From positions 7,021,624-7,085,623 of the forward strand of contig NC_039507.1 of assembly GCF_003672135.1 (NCBI RefSeq): a stretch of 64,000 nucleotides of DNA, written 5' to 3'. The notes beneath the pieces were generated by a model. It was not told where the DNA came from. It searched no databases and saw only the letters and a program-made list of their open reading frames with translations. Within the stretch, counting starts at the first letter, position 1. Each line of letters begins with the position of its first letter. The translations under genes and the position numbers were made by a program. This DNA comes from Ooceraea biroi (taxonomy: Eukaryota; Arthropoda; Insecta; Hymenoptera; Formicidae). Below are positions 50,222 to 61,889 of the stretch, in pieces.

Positions 50222-52293
50222 CTTTTCTTCTTCTGGATAATGTAACAGTAAAAAATTCGATGGCTTCATTATGCGATTTCGCGACTTTCGGGCGATATTG
50301 GATTGCTCCCGATCTCGCGAAACAGGCGTGGAAGATAAATAGATCTCGCCTGGGGTATTCAAATAGAGATTTCATTGTTGAAGTAATCAACACGTGAAAT
50401 CTGCGGTGCGCAAAAGGGGGACCAGCGATGCCCGACAAAAGAAAAAGCCGCTTCCACGTACGATTCTTATATTAATCACTGCCACCTATTTTACAAGCGG
50501 TCATCACGTAGCCGGACGTGGGTGCGAGAGGGGTCAACAACGTACTTCCGTCGTCGGTCCTGTCCGCGTCGTCGTCACCATCGTCGTCATCGTCCGCTGA
50601 ACTAGGACGCGCCGCGCAATTCTTTCCGCGTTGCGCAACGTTGCACGTGTGTGCGCACATGTGCGTGTGTCTCGGCTAATGCGATTAAAAAGGCATAACG
50701 ATTACGTTCAATTATTAACGATTACAAGGACAGCAAAAACCGCGTAATTACCCGCCATTAATCAAGAGAACTCGAGCGCGCGTTTCTCCGCCAGTCGTAC
50801 ATGCTACCAGAATGGTGCGGATGCAACGGGTACACGGTGTGGTGCCGGCATGTGGAACGACGTGCGCGTATGCGCCGGGTATTCACGCGAATTGCCGTGT
50901 GCGTAATAACACGCCAAATAAAAATGCCGATTCGCCGGAGCCGCACGAAAAAGCAAAGAGCAGCCGCGCAATCCCCGGCGCGCAGGCTGCAGCGAGCAAG
51001 AAAGCAGCGAATAATCACGCGCGGATGAAAAAACGTGCTCACCCCGCTCGTCCAAGGCAATCATGGATTGTGTGTCGCGTTAATATTTTTCAAATCGCGC
51101 GTTAGATCGCCGTAATCGCGTCGGTGCACAAGAACGGAGACGGCAGAACGCCGTCGCCTTGATCGCTTACTCGGAGCAATCAATGCAGGCATAAAGTAAC
51201 GACAGATTAATTAAGAAATTGAACGAAGAGTAATAAATAGGTAACTTAGATAATTAATGGAGCGGAATTTTGCTGCACGATCGAGTGAGTTGCACGATCG
51301 GCGTGATTAATGCCTCATCTGCACGGCTGCCTCTTACAAATGACGGTTCGTATTAAAATATGACGCATCTCGCAAAACGGGACGTCTTAATAAATATTCC
51401 AGCAAACGCACTTCTCCGCGAGAATTTTCAACGAAATTGCCCGCGACGTTTTTCCAACATCGCTCCGATCACTCTCTCGATGCATAATAATGGCGCGCGC
51501 GATCTCCTCGTGCGAGGAGAGGATTTATGGCGTGCCGTCTCGCGCTGTTGTATAATTAAGCGAGTAACGCACGGCATCGGCGTCGTCACCCGCGCCTCGC
51601 AATACGTTGCGAGGCGAAATTAATCGTCGGCGTCGTCGCTGATTATTCAGCTGGACGCGCAATTTTTATCACGCAGACGAAGAGCGCGTCGCGCGCGGCA
51701 CAAAGGCGGCATATGGGGGATGTGATTTAGTAATTGATAGTGACACCGCTGGTAATTAAATGCCGTGGATAATTGTGACTGTACTTAAGGCTTGCCGACT
51801 GGCAGCCGGTACACGCTCTTTCGCAGGCAGCAGAGAACGAAAAAGAAAAGAAGGAAAGAAGGGAACGCCACGAGCGTCGTCGCCGTCGCCGTTGTTCTCG
51901 TCCTCCTCGTTGTCCCCGTTCATCTGCTCGCTGTGTGTGTTCTCGGAATCGCAGCAAGGGCAAGACTAATGCACCCGACAACGATGCGTCGCGTATTCGT
52001 ACAGCCGGGACCAAGAAACGCGGGTGATTTATGCGCCGGGATGAAGGCGACGACGACGCGCGCCGCGGCGTTGTCGTTTGCAAGGAACGCGTTTACAACC
52101 GAATTTGTTAGGCCGCGACACGTCGCGAAATTTCTCCGTAACTCCCCCAGGGGGTCCCCGATAGCGAATCCACGCGCCGTGATTAGCGACATAGCGTTTA
52201 TTCTGCGGTCGCAACTACAGATTCTCGGCAAGAGTTTGTATCCATAAAAGAATATAAGGAATGAACGGAGAGAAATGATCATTTAATATTATT
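48548..52293. other. Noncoding stretch
   Basis: No gene is supported. CpG-rich blocks (48720-49190, 50380-51110, 51360-52230) alternate with AT-rich sequence. A CT run lies at 50192-50217. Open frames are short and without domains. Confidence 0.5.
50192..50217. repeat. (CT)n microsatellite
   Basis: A CT run with a single T interruption at its left end. Confidence 0.85.
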
Positions 52294-52295
52294 TA

Positions 52296-53581
52296 TTGGG
52301 TCGTCCGGAAAGTTCGTGCCGATTTTGAAGGAAAATTCAAAGGCAACATTTTTTTATGTCGATCAATATTTATTGACTTATGTATGCACCGTTTTGTTTC
52401 ACAACCTTCGTCCATCTTTCACGCAACTGGAAGATTCCATTCTCCCAGAACTTCTTAGGTTTCTCGGCGAAAAACTCCTCAAGGTGGTTTTTTATGTCGA
52501 TCAAAGAGTTGAAGTTCTTGCCGCTAAGAGAATTTTGCAAAGACCTAAATAAGTGAAAGTCTGAAGGTGCAATGTCTGGTGAATACGGTGGGTGAGGTGG
52601 CACATCCCAGCCAAACTCCAACAATTTTTGTCGGGTAGTCAAAGAAACATGAGGTCTGGCATTGTCCTGATGGAACACGACGCCCTTCCTATCAGCTAAT
52701 TCTGGACGTTTTTCCTGAATCGCTGTCTTTAATTCGTCCAGTTGCGAGCAGTACTTATCTGCATTTATCGCTTGGTTGTGTGGTAGGAGCTCATAATATA
52801 GGATTCCTTTCCAATCCCACCAGACACGGAGCATGACTTTTTTTGGATGAAGGCCGGCTTTCGGAGTGGCTAATGCTGGTTCATTTCGCTTACCCCAGGA
52901 TCTTTTTCGTTCTACATTGTTGTAAATGATCCATTTTTCGTCACCCGTCACTAATTGCTTCAAAAATGGTACGTTTTCGTTGCGCTTGTACAGCGAGTCG
53001 CAGATGGAAATGCGATCCGTTAAATTTTTTTCGGCCAAATTATGCGGAACCCATACATCATAGCGACTTACGTAACCAAGCTTCACTACATGATCGTGGA
53101 CAGTGGTTTTCGATATTTTCAGTATCTCTGATAATTCACGTGTCGTGTAGCGCGGGTTATTCTCGATCAGTGTCTTGATTTGGTCATCATCAGTAGTAGA
53201 GGGTCTGCCCGAGCGTTCTTGGTCTTTAAGGTTAAAATCACCAGCTCTAACCTTAGCGAACCACTTACGTACGGTTCTTTCAGCTAAAGCGCCTTCTCCG
53301 TAAACAGAACATATCGAATTTGTTGCTTGTGAGGCATTTTGCTTTTCCGGTAATAGAAAAGCATCAAGTGTCTAAAATGTTCTTTGTTTTCTTCCATCTT
53401 GAAAAGAGTACAAAACTGACACGAATCAATTTATCTGAAACAACTTTTTTCCTAAAGATGCGTTGAAATGTCACCTTTAAGCATATGTATATAAATCGTA
53501 TGTTTTCAATAACATTGATATATTCAGACATGTTCCAACGCCATCTATTAAAAATCGGCACGAACTTTCCGGACGACCCAA
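52296..53581 (-). mobile_element. mariner-family transposon, near-intact, different subfamily
   Basis: A 1286-bp element with TA on both sides (52294-52295 and 53582-53583). The ends are perfect 31-bp inverted repeats (52296-52326 and 53551-53581) that begin TTGGGTCGTCCGGAAAGTTC. Perfect ends and an almost undamaged transposase indicate a recent insertion. The ends and protein differ strongly from the three plus-strand mariners, so it is another lineage. Confidence 0.95.
52370..53397 (-). pseudogene. mariner transposase with a single frameshift near the start
   Basis: It would encode about 343 residues. The ATG at 53397 starts MEENKEHFRHLMLFYYRKSK, the usual mariner opening. An A-run at 53337-53340 appears one base short, so reading moves to another phase and then stays open to the stop at 52370. 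That long part has the paired helix-turn-helix region, the TGDEKW motif (Asp codon 52940-52942), HQDNARPH (Asp codon 52664-52666) and APSDFHLF (Asp codon 52559-52561). The last two Asp are separated by 34 residues, so the D,D34D triad is complete. WVPHNL, the linker motif between the two domains, is also present. One base is all that separates this copy from an open gene, unless the gap is a sequencing error in a homopolymer. Confidence 0.9.
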
Positions 53582-54357
53582 TATGTTTAATTTTTTTATT
53601 ATAAAATTATAATTTTTCATATACTTATTTTTATTTACTCAGAAATATTTTGGTAACTTGCAGCGACTGCGTTCGCCCAGCTCGAATGAAATCGCGACCC
53701 ATAATTACGCGTGATCAAGGCGCACCCAAAGGAAAACGAACATCGCGATTCCTACAGGAGCAAAACGTTCGATGCGCAACCACGAATTTAGATGTAGATT
53801 AGAGCGTGGCCAATTACATTTTGCACGTCGCTAAACTCCGCAATCGGAGACGCGTGATTTATCACACGTGCCGACTGCCTCGCGCATTCTCTTTCGCTGA
53901 GCGTCTAATGATCGCTCGCAAATCGCTATCAACGATCGACAGACGGCGGCGCATCTGCCTAGACGACCATTATCGATTAACGAACGTGCGCGCTCAGGGA
54001 TCGGTAGATTAGCCCGATGCTTGCCAACGAAAAAGAATAAGAATTGTGTGCAAACGAAAGTCATCAATTTCAGAAATAAAAGCCAGTATAATTCCGACAG
54101 AAGGCTTTGTACAAATACAAAATTAAGTGCCATATTTGATAATTGATGACTTGGTAATTGATTCGAGATATATATTTTTTTTTCGCACGTATTTATAGTA
54201 TGAAATATTAAAACCGTGAAATTACGCTGTTCTGTTTTCAAATAAAAATTAAAAATTAAAATTCGTTTAAAGCGCTCTGTTATGGATACTTCCATTACAA
54301 AATTTCCCTAAGTCTTTTCATTTGATAAAAAATACTGCAATAAAGAATCTCATAAAT

Positions 54358-54513
54358 TCAAGTCCCCTTTTTGTTTACAAGAATCAACTCACGTGGCTTG
54401 ACACAGGTGCAGAAATTACCCTAATCGAAAGTGATCGACAGCTTATGGTGGCCAGTAAATCATCACTACTATGTAACGTTCCATCGATATTCCTCTCATC
54501 GTGCACTTCATAA
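54358..54513 (+). pseudogene. Possible retroelement aspartic-protease fragment
   Basis: The frame reads SSPLFVYKNQLTWLDTGAEI and continues TLIESDRQLM. The string LDTGAEITLI (Asp codon at 54400) matches the active-site signature of retropepsin-type aspartic proteases, D-T/S-G-A followed by hydrophobic residues, with the strand and turn expected before it (LFVYKNQLTW). No gag, reverse transcriptase, integrase or long terminal repeat was seen nearby, and the frame ends 29 codons later. It may be a decayed scrap of an LTR retrotransposon or a chance match to a short motif. Confidence 0.3.
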
Positions 54514-57500
54514 ATACATACATCCAGTACAACATGCACACTGAAAACATGCATCTATTCATATTCATCGAATACAATAATGTTCGAGCGATCGGTTCAC
54601 AGAGTTCCCCATTTCACGAGTCGTTAATGATCTATAAAGATCCCGGGATGGTGATCGAAGCCCGAGCCGTATCTATCTCTGGGAAGATCCCTCATTCTGC
54701 CTCCCTCGCGTCCTCTTCCTCTCGCCCTCCTTGCGATAATCAATAATGTACACCGCTGCGGCTACTATATTGACAGACACCGTGTGCACGCGTACATCGA
54801 AGTATCAAAGGCATTCAAAGTGTGCGCAAATATCGCCGGCGGCTACGGCCGGCAACTCGGCATTCCCCGGCGATCATGTGTGCAGAAATCATTAACGATC
54901 GCTATCGAGGCGCGGACGTAGAACGGAACGATGTATATACGCCGTGTGACTTAAGCGGCTACCACGCAACGTCGGAATTAATTTTTATTTGCGAACATGA
55001 ACCGCACGGCGTGGCCCGCATCTCTCGCCGATCCTCGTCGATCGCCGAGCGAGCACGGGGAGTGATCGATGATCGGAACCGGTGCTCCGAACGCCGCGCA
55101 AATTACACTAGCCACTATCTGCGCGATCATTAATTACCCGCGTGTGCGTAAATCGTCGGTGGATGCTTTCTCCCGGGCCGATAATGGACCAATTTGCAGA
55201 TTGTAAACGAGAATCGCGCGCGGGAGCGTGATTCGGCATCGCGTTCCTGAACGATCGCCGATTTCATGGGCGTCGCAAGGAGGGTGGTAAAAGGGTGCGT
55301 CTTCCTGGCTGCTTACGCAATGGAACAAGCTTCATTTGCGATGCTGATCGATGTAATGTATTATAACTATGTGCAATTGAGGACCAAAGCCATTACGAAA
55401 TTTCTCTTTACGACACGGTGAACGTTTAAATGCCAGTACGGCTGGAAAGATTAGATACATCTTTTATGCGAAGCAAACGATCAGTATCGAACATGCAAAT
55501 GAGTTAATGAGACTTAAGTGAAACATGAGCGGTATCAGTGTGACGTTGACGCGCTTTATAATTGCGGCGATAGCCACGAAAAATCGAATCCGATTTCTTC
55601 GACGGATACAGCATTTACTTAAAAACGAACGGCAGAGAATTGACCGGTCCGGAGGAGAGAAATCTCGTCGGCGCCTATGACGTTGTTTAATCCTCGCCTT
55701 TCTCCGACTCCGCCAGGAGATAATGCTTCATCGGCGCTCGCTAGTGGTTGTTGCGTACACGCGCGTGTGTCCGCGCGTACGCACGCGTGCTAACGAGCAC
55801 GCGTCCCAGTTTACACGATAATCTTTACAACGTAATAATCGGCGGATACGTGAGTGTGCGGCCGCGACGGGGTCGCGGAGAGACGGTTCATAAATACGCA
55901 ATCGCGATCGCGGCGCGATTGAATGAATCGATCGGCAGGAACGGCAGAATCGTTTTACGGACCGTTGCCGGGCGGTTCGCGGAACAGATTCGTGCTAAAT
56001 CGCGAGACCGAAGCCGTAAATATCGCGCGGGCGGGCGGCCGCATGAGAGAAAAGTCGCGCGGATTTATTCCGGCTTGGCCGAGAGCATAGCGCAATCAAG
56101 CCACCGAGTAATTTGATCGACAATCGCATCTCGTTATTAATCGCGCGCTCGCGCACGCCGCGTGGTGTGAAAATTTATTGCGCCACGCGCACCGGACTAA
56201 TTTGAATTAGGTCAATTCATTAGAAGTATCGGCACGCGTGCGATGGCAGTTGTAAAGTTTTTAACGTCACGTTAGCTGAAATTATACTTTCGATTTATTG
56301 CGAGATAAATAATTCCCGCGCAACTGGTGGAAAATCTATTTATGCATTTTTGCCGCGGTGGTTATTATCGATGGAATCGATATTACACACTTACGTAAAT
56401 CACCGAGCCCGAGTCAATCTTTTTGTTTCATAATGGACCGCGGGAGATCGAAATCGATCTGTCGATTGAATCGCGCGAAATTACACGAGCCAAATAGACC
56501 GTCGTGATCGGCCTACCGAGAAATCATTTTATAACGCTCAGATTCTTCTCGTTGTGGATTAATCTCCGAAGCTGTTGCGTAATTCAATAAAACGTGCGTT
56601 GTGCCAAATTAAAATAGTGAGTATACCTACATCTGACACGTACAACTCCGCGTCTCTCATGAATACGTTCTGCTAAAAAAGATTTTATTTGATATTATTA
56701 CCAATCATCAATACCAATCACCGAGATAATTTACAAAGTTTACATTACAATCAGGCCATTCTCGAGCCATTACATCATGTTTCGATATTCTTATTTTTCA
56801 TTTTTTTAATCATATATAAATCTTGAGATATTAATAACGTTCACGATTGTCGATCAAGATTGTGGGCGCAAGATTATCTTTGCTACTTCTACATTAGCTA
56901 AAGTTAAGATCACTCGATGAAACAGAGAATCATTTGAGATAGCAGGGTGAATCAAGTTACGGGTCAAAGGTTGTTCCCATGCGACCGGAACGCGACGAGT
57001 CGTTCTCGTTCTGTATCTGGCAATCTCGCCGCGCTCTTGGAGCTCTCATTACGAGGGCCGGCGTGAAGTTACGAGCGAAAAGTTGCGATGCCCACTGGGA
57101 CCAGCGCCGCATCCGGAAGGCACATATATCCGGCGTTATCTGCGCCGTTATCGCGGCAGGAGCGAACGAACCAGAGGATTCGCCGATAATTCGTAATTGC
57201 CGCGTTATTATCGCGCGCGAGGGATCGAACACGGCCGAGCGACGCCGGTTCGTGTCGCAGGATGCACTGATGCGTCTATTAGCGCGAATTTGCAAGTATG
57301 ATTCGATGTAGAAACATCTCTCCTGAACACGACGCCGTCGTCGGCCGAGATGCACGAACCGCCGCAAAAAGATGACCGCCAAGATCATTTAAAGTAGCGT
57401 TCACGCGAGACTTGCTGTAGCGCGACGTGATATTGTGCAACTGCGTTGTTCTTGGTTCAAAATCCGTCCTACCTCCCGCTTCATGCTAGAAACTTTAATT

Positions 57501-58019
57501 GATCAACCGCATTTAGCACGTAAACTTAGCATTTCATATTTAATACAGTAAACTCAAGAAGGTAGTTCATTGCCGCATTTTTATTTCTCGAAAATAGAAT
57601 CACTTTTCTGGCATCTCCAATTGTCCAAAATTAATTTATCATCTATCGATCCCTGTTTGGTATTCAGTGACTATACATTCAGTTATCCTAGAACATAGAA
57701 TATCAGCGATTACGCCGAGACGTTGAATCTGGTGTGAACGATACTTAATACGCGCGCGTATTACGGTATCGAATAACGGCGCTCGCGCGGATACCACCCC
57801 GATTAGTGTACCGAGCGTCGCAAGCGTGGCGTAATTTGTAAATCGGGACAGTTCAATCTCGCGTGAACTGTCTCACGCCTCGCGCTGAGGCACGTGAACA
57901 AAACAGCTATCGTTCGCGAATCACCGCGGGTAAAAGTAGAAGGCAGCTTTTTCCCTCGGTATTTCCTTTCCTCAGGAATCTGAATCATTTTATGACGGGC
58001 GTTTCGTTCCCTTCGATGT

Positions 58020-58045
58020 CGAGAGAGAGAAAGAAAGAGTGAGAG
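58020..58045. repeat. GA-rich simple repeat
   Basis: GAGA units with AAAG interruptions. Confidence 0.75.
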
Positions 58046-58948
58046 AAGCACTACTTCTGGACTAACGCGCGGTCGCGCGCAATTGCGTTTGCGAAACCGG
58101 GCATGGCGATTAGACGCAATTCCGCCGGTGGACGCGACGGGGGTAATATTTTATATAATCCCAGATATAAGTCTCTCAGAAAAAAAATGCAGGAAACTTA
58201 ATTGGCACTCGCGCGCGGTATGGATTAGCGAGTAATTAACAGGCCGCCGTTGTCGCCCACGGTGTGCATTACGTACGTGTTCCCGTGTTCGCGTAAGCGG
58301 CCACAATGACTTGGCTAATTGGTTGATTGCGACGCGCTAATTTGCACGGCCGTAAATCGCGCGCCACGCAACGCGTTCGCGCGTGCAACCCGGACGCTAA
58401 CGACGCAAATCTACCGGAAACGATGCAGTTTTTCAAGTCATGGACGTGGAGGGGAGCGACAGTGGCACAGTTGCACCCTCTCCGGATCTCCGCACGTTCA
58501 CACCGTCTAGATGCAGCTGAGAAGCGAAATGAGTTTCCTCTCGGAGTTTCCTTTCTTCCCGCCTCCCGACGCGAATATTCAGAAAATTTCAAGATCTCCG
58601 CGATTGACTTTCTAATTAAAATTCTGTTTTATTAAGAAATTAGGATTAAAGAAATCAGAAAATTAGAAATAATTTTCATCTACTTGCTTATCTGTTCTCA
58701 GGATCCTTCTGAAGCTGGATTCTAGAATGCTAAGTCTTTTTGCGATTACTTCGAATAATATCTCGCTTGGTTTTCAGCCGTAAAAGACGCAAGAGAAATT
58801 CATAAACTCGCGCGCGCGACATAAGAAATAAAGAAACGTAACGTAAACTAATACGGACAATTTTATTGGTCGCATTAACAAAGTAATATCTCCCCGCGTA
58901 TCCGAGATTAATCGTCAGCTGCGGGTCTATAATCTGCTCTATCGTTTC

Positions 58949-58986
58949 TAATCGAGCGTGACGTATCTAATCGAGCGTGACGTATC
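58949..58986 (+). repeat. Tandem duplication of a 19-bp unit
   Basis: The unit TAATCGAGCGTGACGTATC occurs twice in direct succession, and TAAT follows as the start of a third partial copy. Each unit contains a TGACGTA core, like the binding site of CREB/ATF-family factors. Confidence 0.75.
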
Positions 58987-59560
58987 TAATTGAACATTCA
59001 TGATATTGTCAAGGCGCGCGTAGCAACCAATGGAGAGAAATAAATGGGCGCTCGCGAGATCGGGCTTGCAGTAAATTAAGTAACGTCGATGCGATGCAGG
59101 TTACCGCTCGTTTCGCGATGGAATCGCACTAAAACACGCTCTCGCCGATGCTTATTACGAAGAGCACTTGCGACACATAAACCAGATATCGACCATTAAT
59201 ATATCGCGCCAGGAATAACTCGGACGTACGAAGTAGCGCGTGGCGGATAGTTGCGCTACAGTTGACAATTTGTATAACCGTACTGGAAATGATTTAACGC
59301 GTGACATCTATGAATTTACGATAATTAAAAAGATTCGCGTTAGCATTTGCACACACGCGCACACATACGCAGAGAACGCGCCGCTCAAAGCTGTATAGTG
59401 TCAATCAGAATTACTCGGTCGTATAATCGACGTGAGCATTTTAGAGCGATAACGTCATTTCTTCTGCAATTATCTTGGATTTATTCGCGAAAGATTTCCA
59501 TAACGGATATGATAGGATCCAAGTCAACGAGTTTTCAACCGTCACACATCTTGTAAGGCT

Positions 59561-59684
59561 CCTCAACGACGCAGTTGAAATTGACATGTCTTAAGAAATT
59601 GCATCAAGTTTTAAAAACTTGTTCCTCAACGATGCAATTGAAATTGACATGCTTAGGAAATTGTGCATCAAGTTTAAAAAAAAA
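59561..59684 (+). repeat. Tandem duplication of a ~63-bp unit
   Basis: Two diverged copies of a unit starting CCTCAACGAC and containing TTGAAATTGACATG, at 59561-59623 and 59624-59684. Small indels separate them. Confidence 0.8.
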
Positions 59685-61027
59685 ACTGCGAATAATTATT
59701 TACCATTCATGCGTTCTTCCATGGTAAAATGCTGATCTCTACGAGCGACGCGAAGAAAATCGGCATGGAAACCGATAAGAACATCGCAAAGTACCGGAAA
59801 TCGAACAGCCGTGATCTGACGAGTGCATTTGTTGCTCGCGCTCGATCAAAGCTGAGGAATTTCTTCATGTATCTTAACGCGAGGATGAGCGCTTAGAGAA
59901 CCGACTCCCGCGATTCCACAGCACGCGGTGAGATTACAGTGTTTACGCGAATTAGATTTCGGTTTCGGTAATTTTCAGTTAATAACGAACTGCCCGGCGA
60001 GCGAACATTAAGTGCGGCCTCGGGCCCCATTAATGCTATTATAATGTAAAAGGCTACCTACACACCCTCGGTCTTACCCTCTCTGCTTTTCTCCGTCTGA
60101 CTTTGTTTCTCTCTCTTTCTTTTTCGCTCGCTTTCTTTGCACGTCGACGAAACCCATAAGTGTGCGCACGATCGTGTGCGTGTGCGTGAACAAAAAGGAA
60201 AATCCGGCGAGAGGTTTAGGCCTCTTGTATATTATCGGCATTACACCGGGGCTACCTGCATTATAAGCTCATTTCCGATAAATCGACTCGATTAAAAACT
60301 GCCGCTTAAAAGCCGCGTAAACCACTTCGATCCTTCCCCTTTCTTCTCCTCTGGCCCCGCGGCCGTCTCCTTAACTCCCGCTTTCTATCGAATCTCCTGC
60401 GTGAACTCGCTTTTAGAAATTTGCTCGGCCGTCCGTCGTTTTCTTTAAAGACTTCACATACGGCATGCACGTCGATCCACGTAAGAGGCTGCGTTTTGCC
60501 GATACGCGAGGAACGTGACGAGGATAATACGCGTCGTAGTCGTAATACGCGAATTAAGCTCCTCGCGGAATTGAAGTTTTGCTAAATCGAAGCAAGCATG
60601 TTCTGTACAAACGTGTAGAGAATTAATGTTGCTTATTTATATGGTTCATCTTTTAATATATTCTCATTATAATTACGATATGTTTTATAAACAAAATAGT
60701 TCGCGAAATTTATAATAAAAAATAAACAATACTTTCTAGTATTAAATATTCTAAATTTTCCTATCAAATTTCCTTCGAGTACAGCGTTAAATCAATCATC
60801 TCCGTCTATACCAACTGCGGTGGCTCCTAATTCCGCCTCTCGAAGCCACCGGGGCTTGCAGATATCTATCGTGAACGATTCCGTTACAACTTTTACAAGC
60901 CATATCGAACACTGCTACATGACTGCAACGATGGCGGCATCGCGTTCTGAGGTGCCAAGGTACGGACTCGCAGGAATCATTAATTCCTGCGAGGCAAGGT
61001 CGCGGTGAAAGGAATGATACCTCTGCC

Positions 61028-61052
61028 GCACGCGCGCGCGCGCGTGCGTGCG
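61028..61052. repeat. (CG)n / (TGCG)n run
   Basis: CG units grading into TGCG units. Confidence 0.8.
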
Positions 61053-61339
61053 TCAGCATTTGCATTTAAAATTTGTTTATTTTAATTCGCCTCTTTACAT
61101 CATATTGCGGTAATAAATCCACGTTCATTTGCATCTTGGTCTCGCAAGTACGGTCGAATTACATTTGAAATTAACAACAGTAATTTTATTGTTGGTTTAG
61201 TTAAAACACTTTTCACGAAAAAGGTATAATTAATTTGAATTAATTTGAATTAAATTTAGCTAAACTGGAGGATGCAATTTAGCATATTTATTTATAAATC
61301 CTTTGTCAATATAATAAATTCACATTATTTATATTATAA

Positions 61340-61575
61340 TCTATATCTATATAAGCCAAATACCACTCACTCACTCACTGACTCATCAACGTGCAGCCCG
61401 AACCACTGCACCTATTAACTTGAAATTTTAAGGGTATATTCCTACTATCACGTAGGTGCTCACTAAGGGAGGGCTTTTCGAAATTCCACCCCTAACGGGT
61501 GAGAATGTGTAAAATGTATTTTTATTTAATTCTACACATAAATATCGCGGGCGAAGCCGGGACGGGGGATGCTAG
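61340..61575 (+). mobile_element. Short Helitron-like element
   Basis: The left end reads TCTATATCTATATAAG after a host A. The right end has a GC-rich hairpin (GGGCGAAGCC within 61549-61560) followed by CTAG at 61572-61575 and a host T. A 5' TC, a 3' CTAG preceded by a short hairpin and insertion between A and T are the diagnostic features of Helitrons. The 236-bp length and lack of a Rep/helicase gene make it non-autonomous. The tetranucleotide tandem CACTCACTCACTCACTGACT lies near the left end. Confidence 0.6.
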
Positions 61576-61581
61576 TATATT

Positions 61582-61889
61582 ATATCCCGAGTCGAAATTT
61601 TGCGCCTACTTTAATGCTTTTAGCAGTCGTACGAACCTACTTTTAGGAAAATAGAACCTAGAACTCTTACATTGAAACTCAAACTCCTACAAACAGATGT
61701 TAAGATGCTATTTTGACCCTGCAACATTCGGCTATAATCTTGATCGTAACCTGCTTTGACGCTCTAGCGGCAAAAAAGGAAATTTCGGACATATTTTAGT
61801 GTTAAAGTAGTAGCTAAATAGACTCTGAATAACGCCTCAAATGAAGAATTCGAGGTTCAATGTAGAACTAAAATTTCGACTCGGGATAT
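61582..61889. mobile_element. MITE with 20-bp inverted ends
   Basis: ATATCCCGAGTCGAAATTTT at 61582-61601 has its exact complement at 61870-61889. The roughly 268 bp between has no open frame of note. It begins a few bases after the Helitron-like element ends. I could not define a target duplication, partly because the left flank is TATAT-rich. Confidence 0.65.

Larger units (their letters stand above)
53584..61339. other. Noncoding stretch with short tandem duplications
   Basis: No host gene is supported. Landmarks are a possible protease fragment at about 54358-54513, TaC/GC-rich palindromic words near 55755-55803, a 19-bp tandem at 58949-58986, a 63-bp tandem at 59561-59684 and a CG run at 61028-61052. 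The remaining open frames are short and domain-free. Confidence 0.5.
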
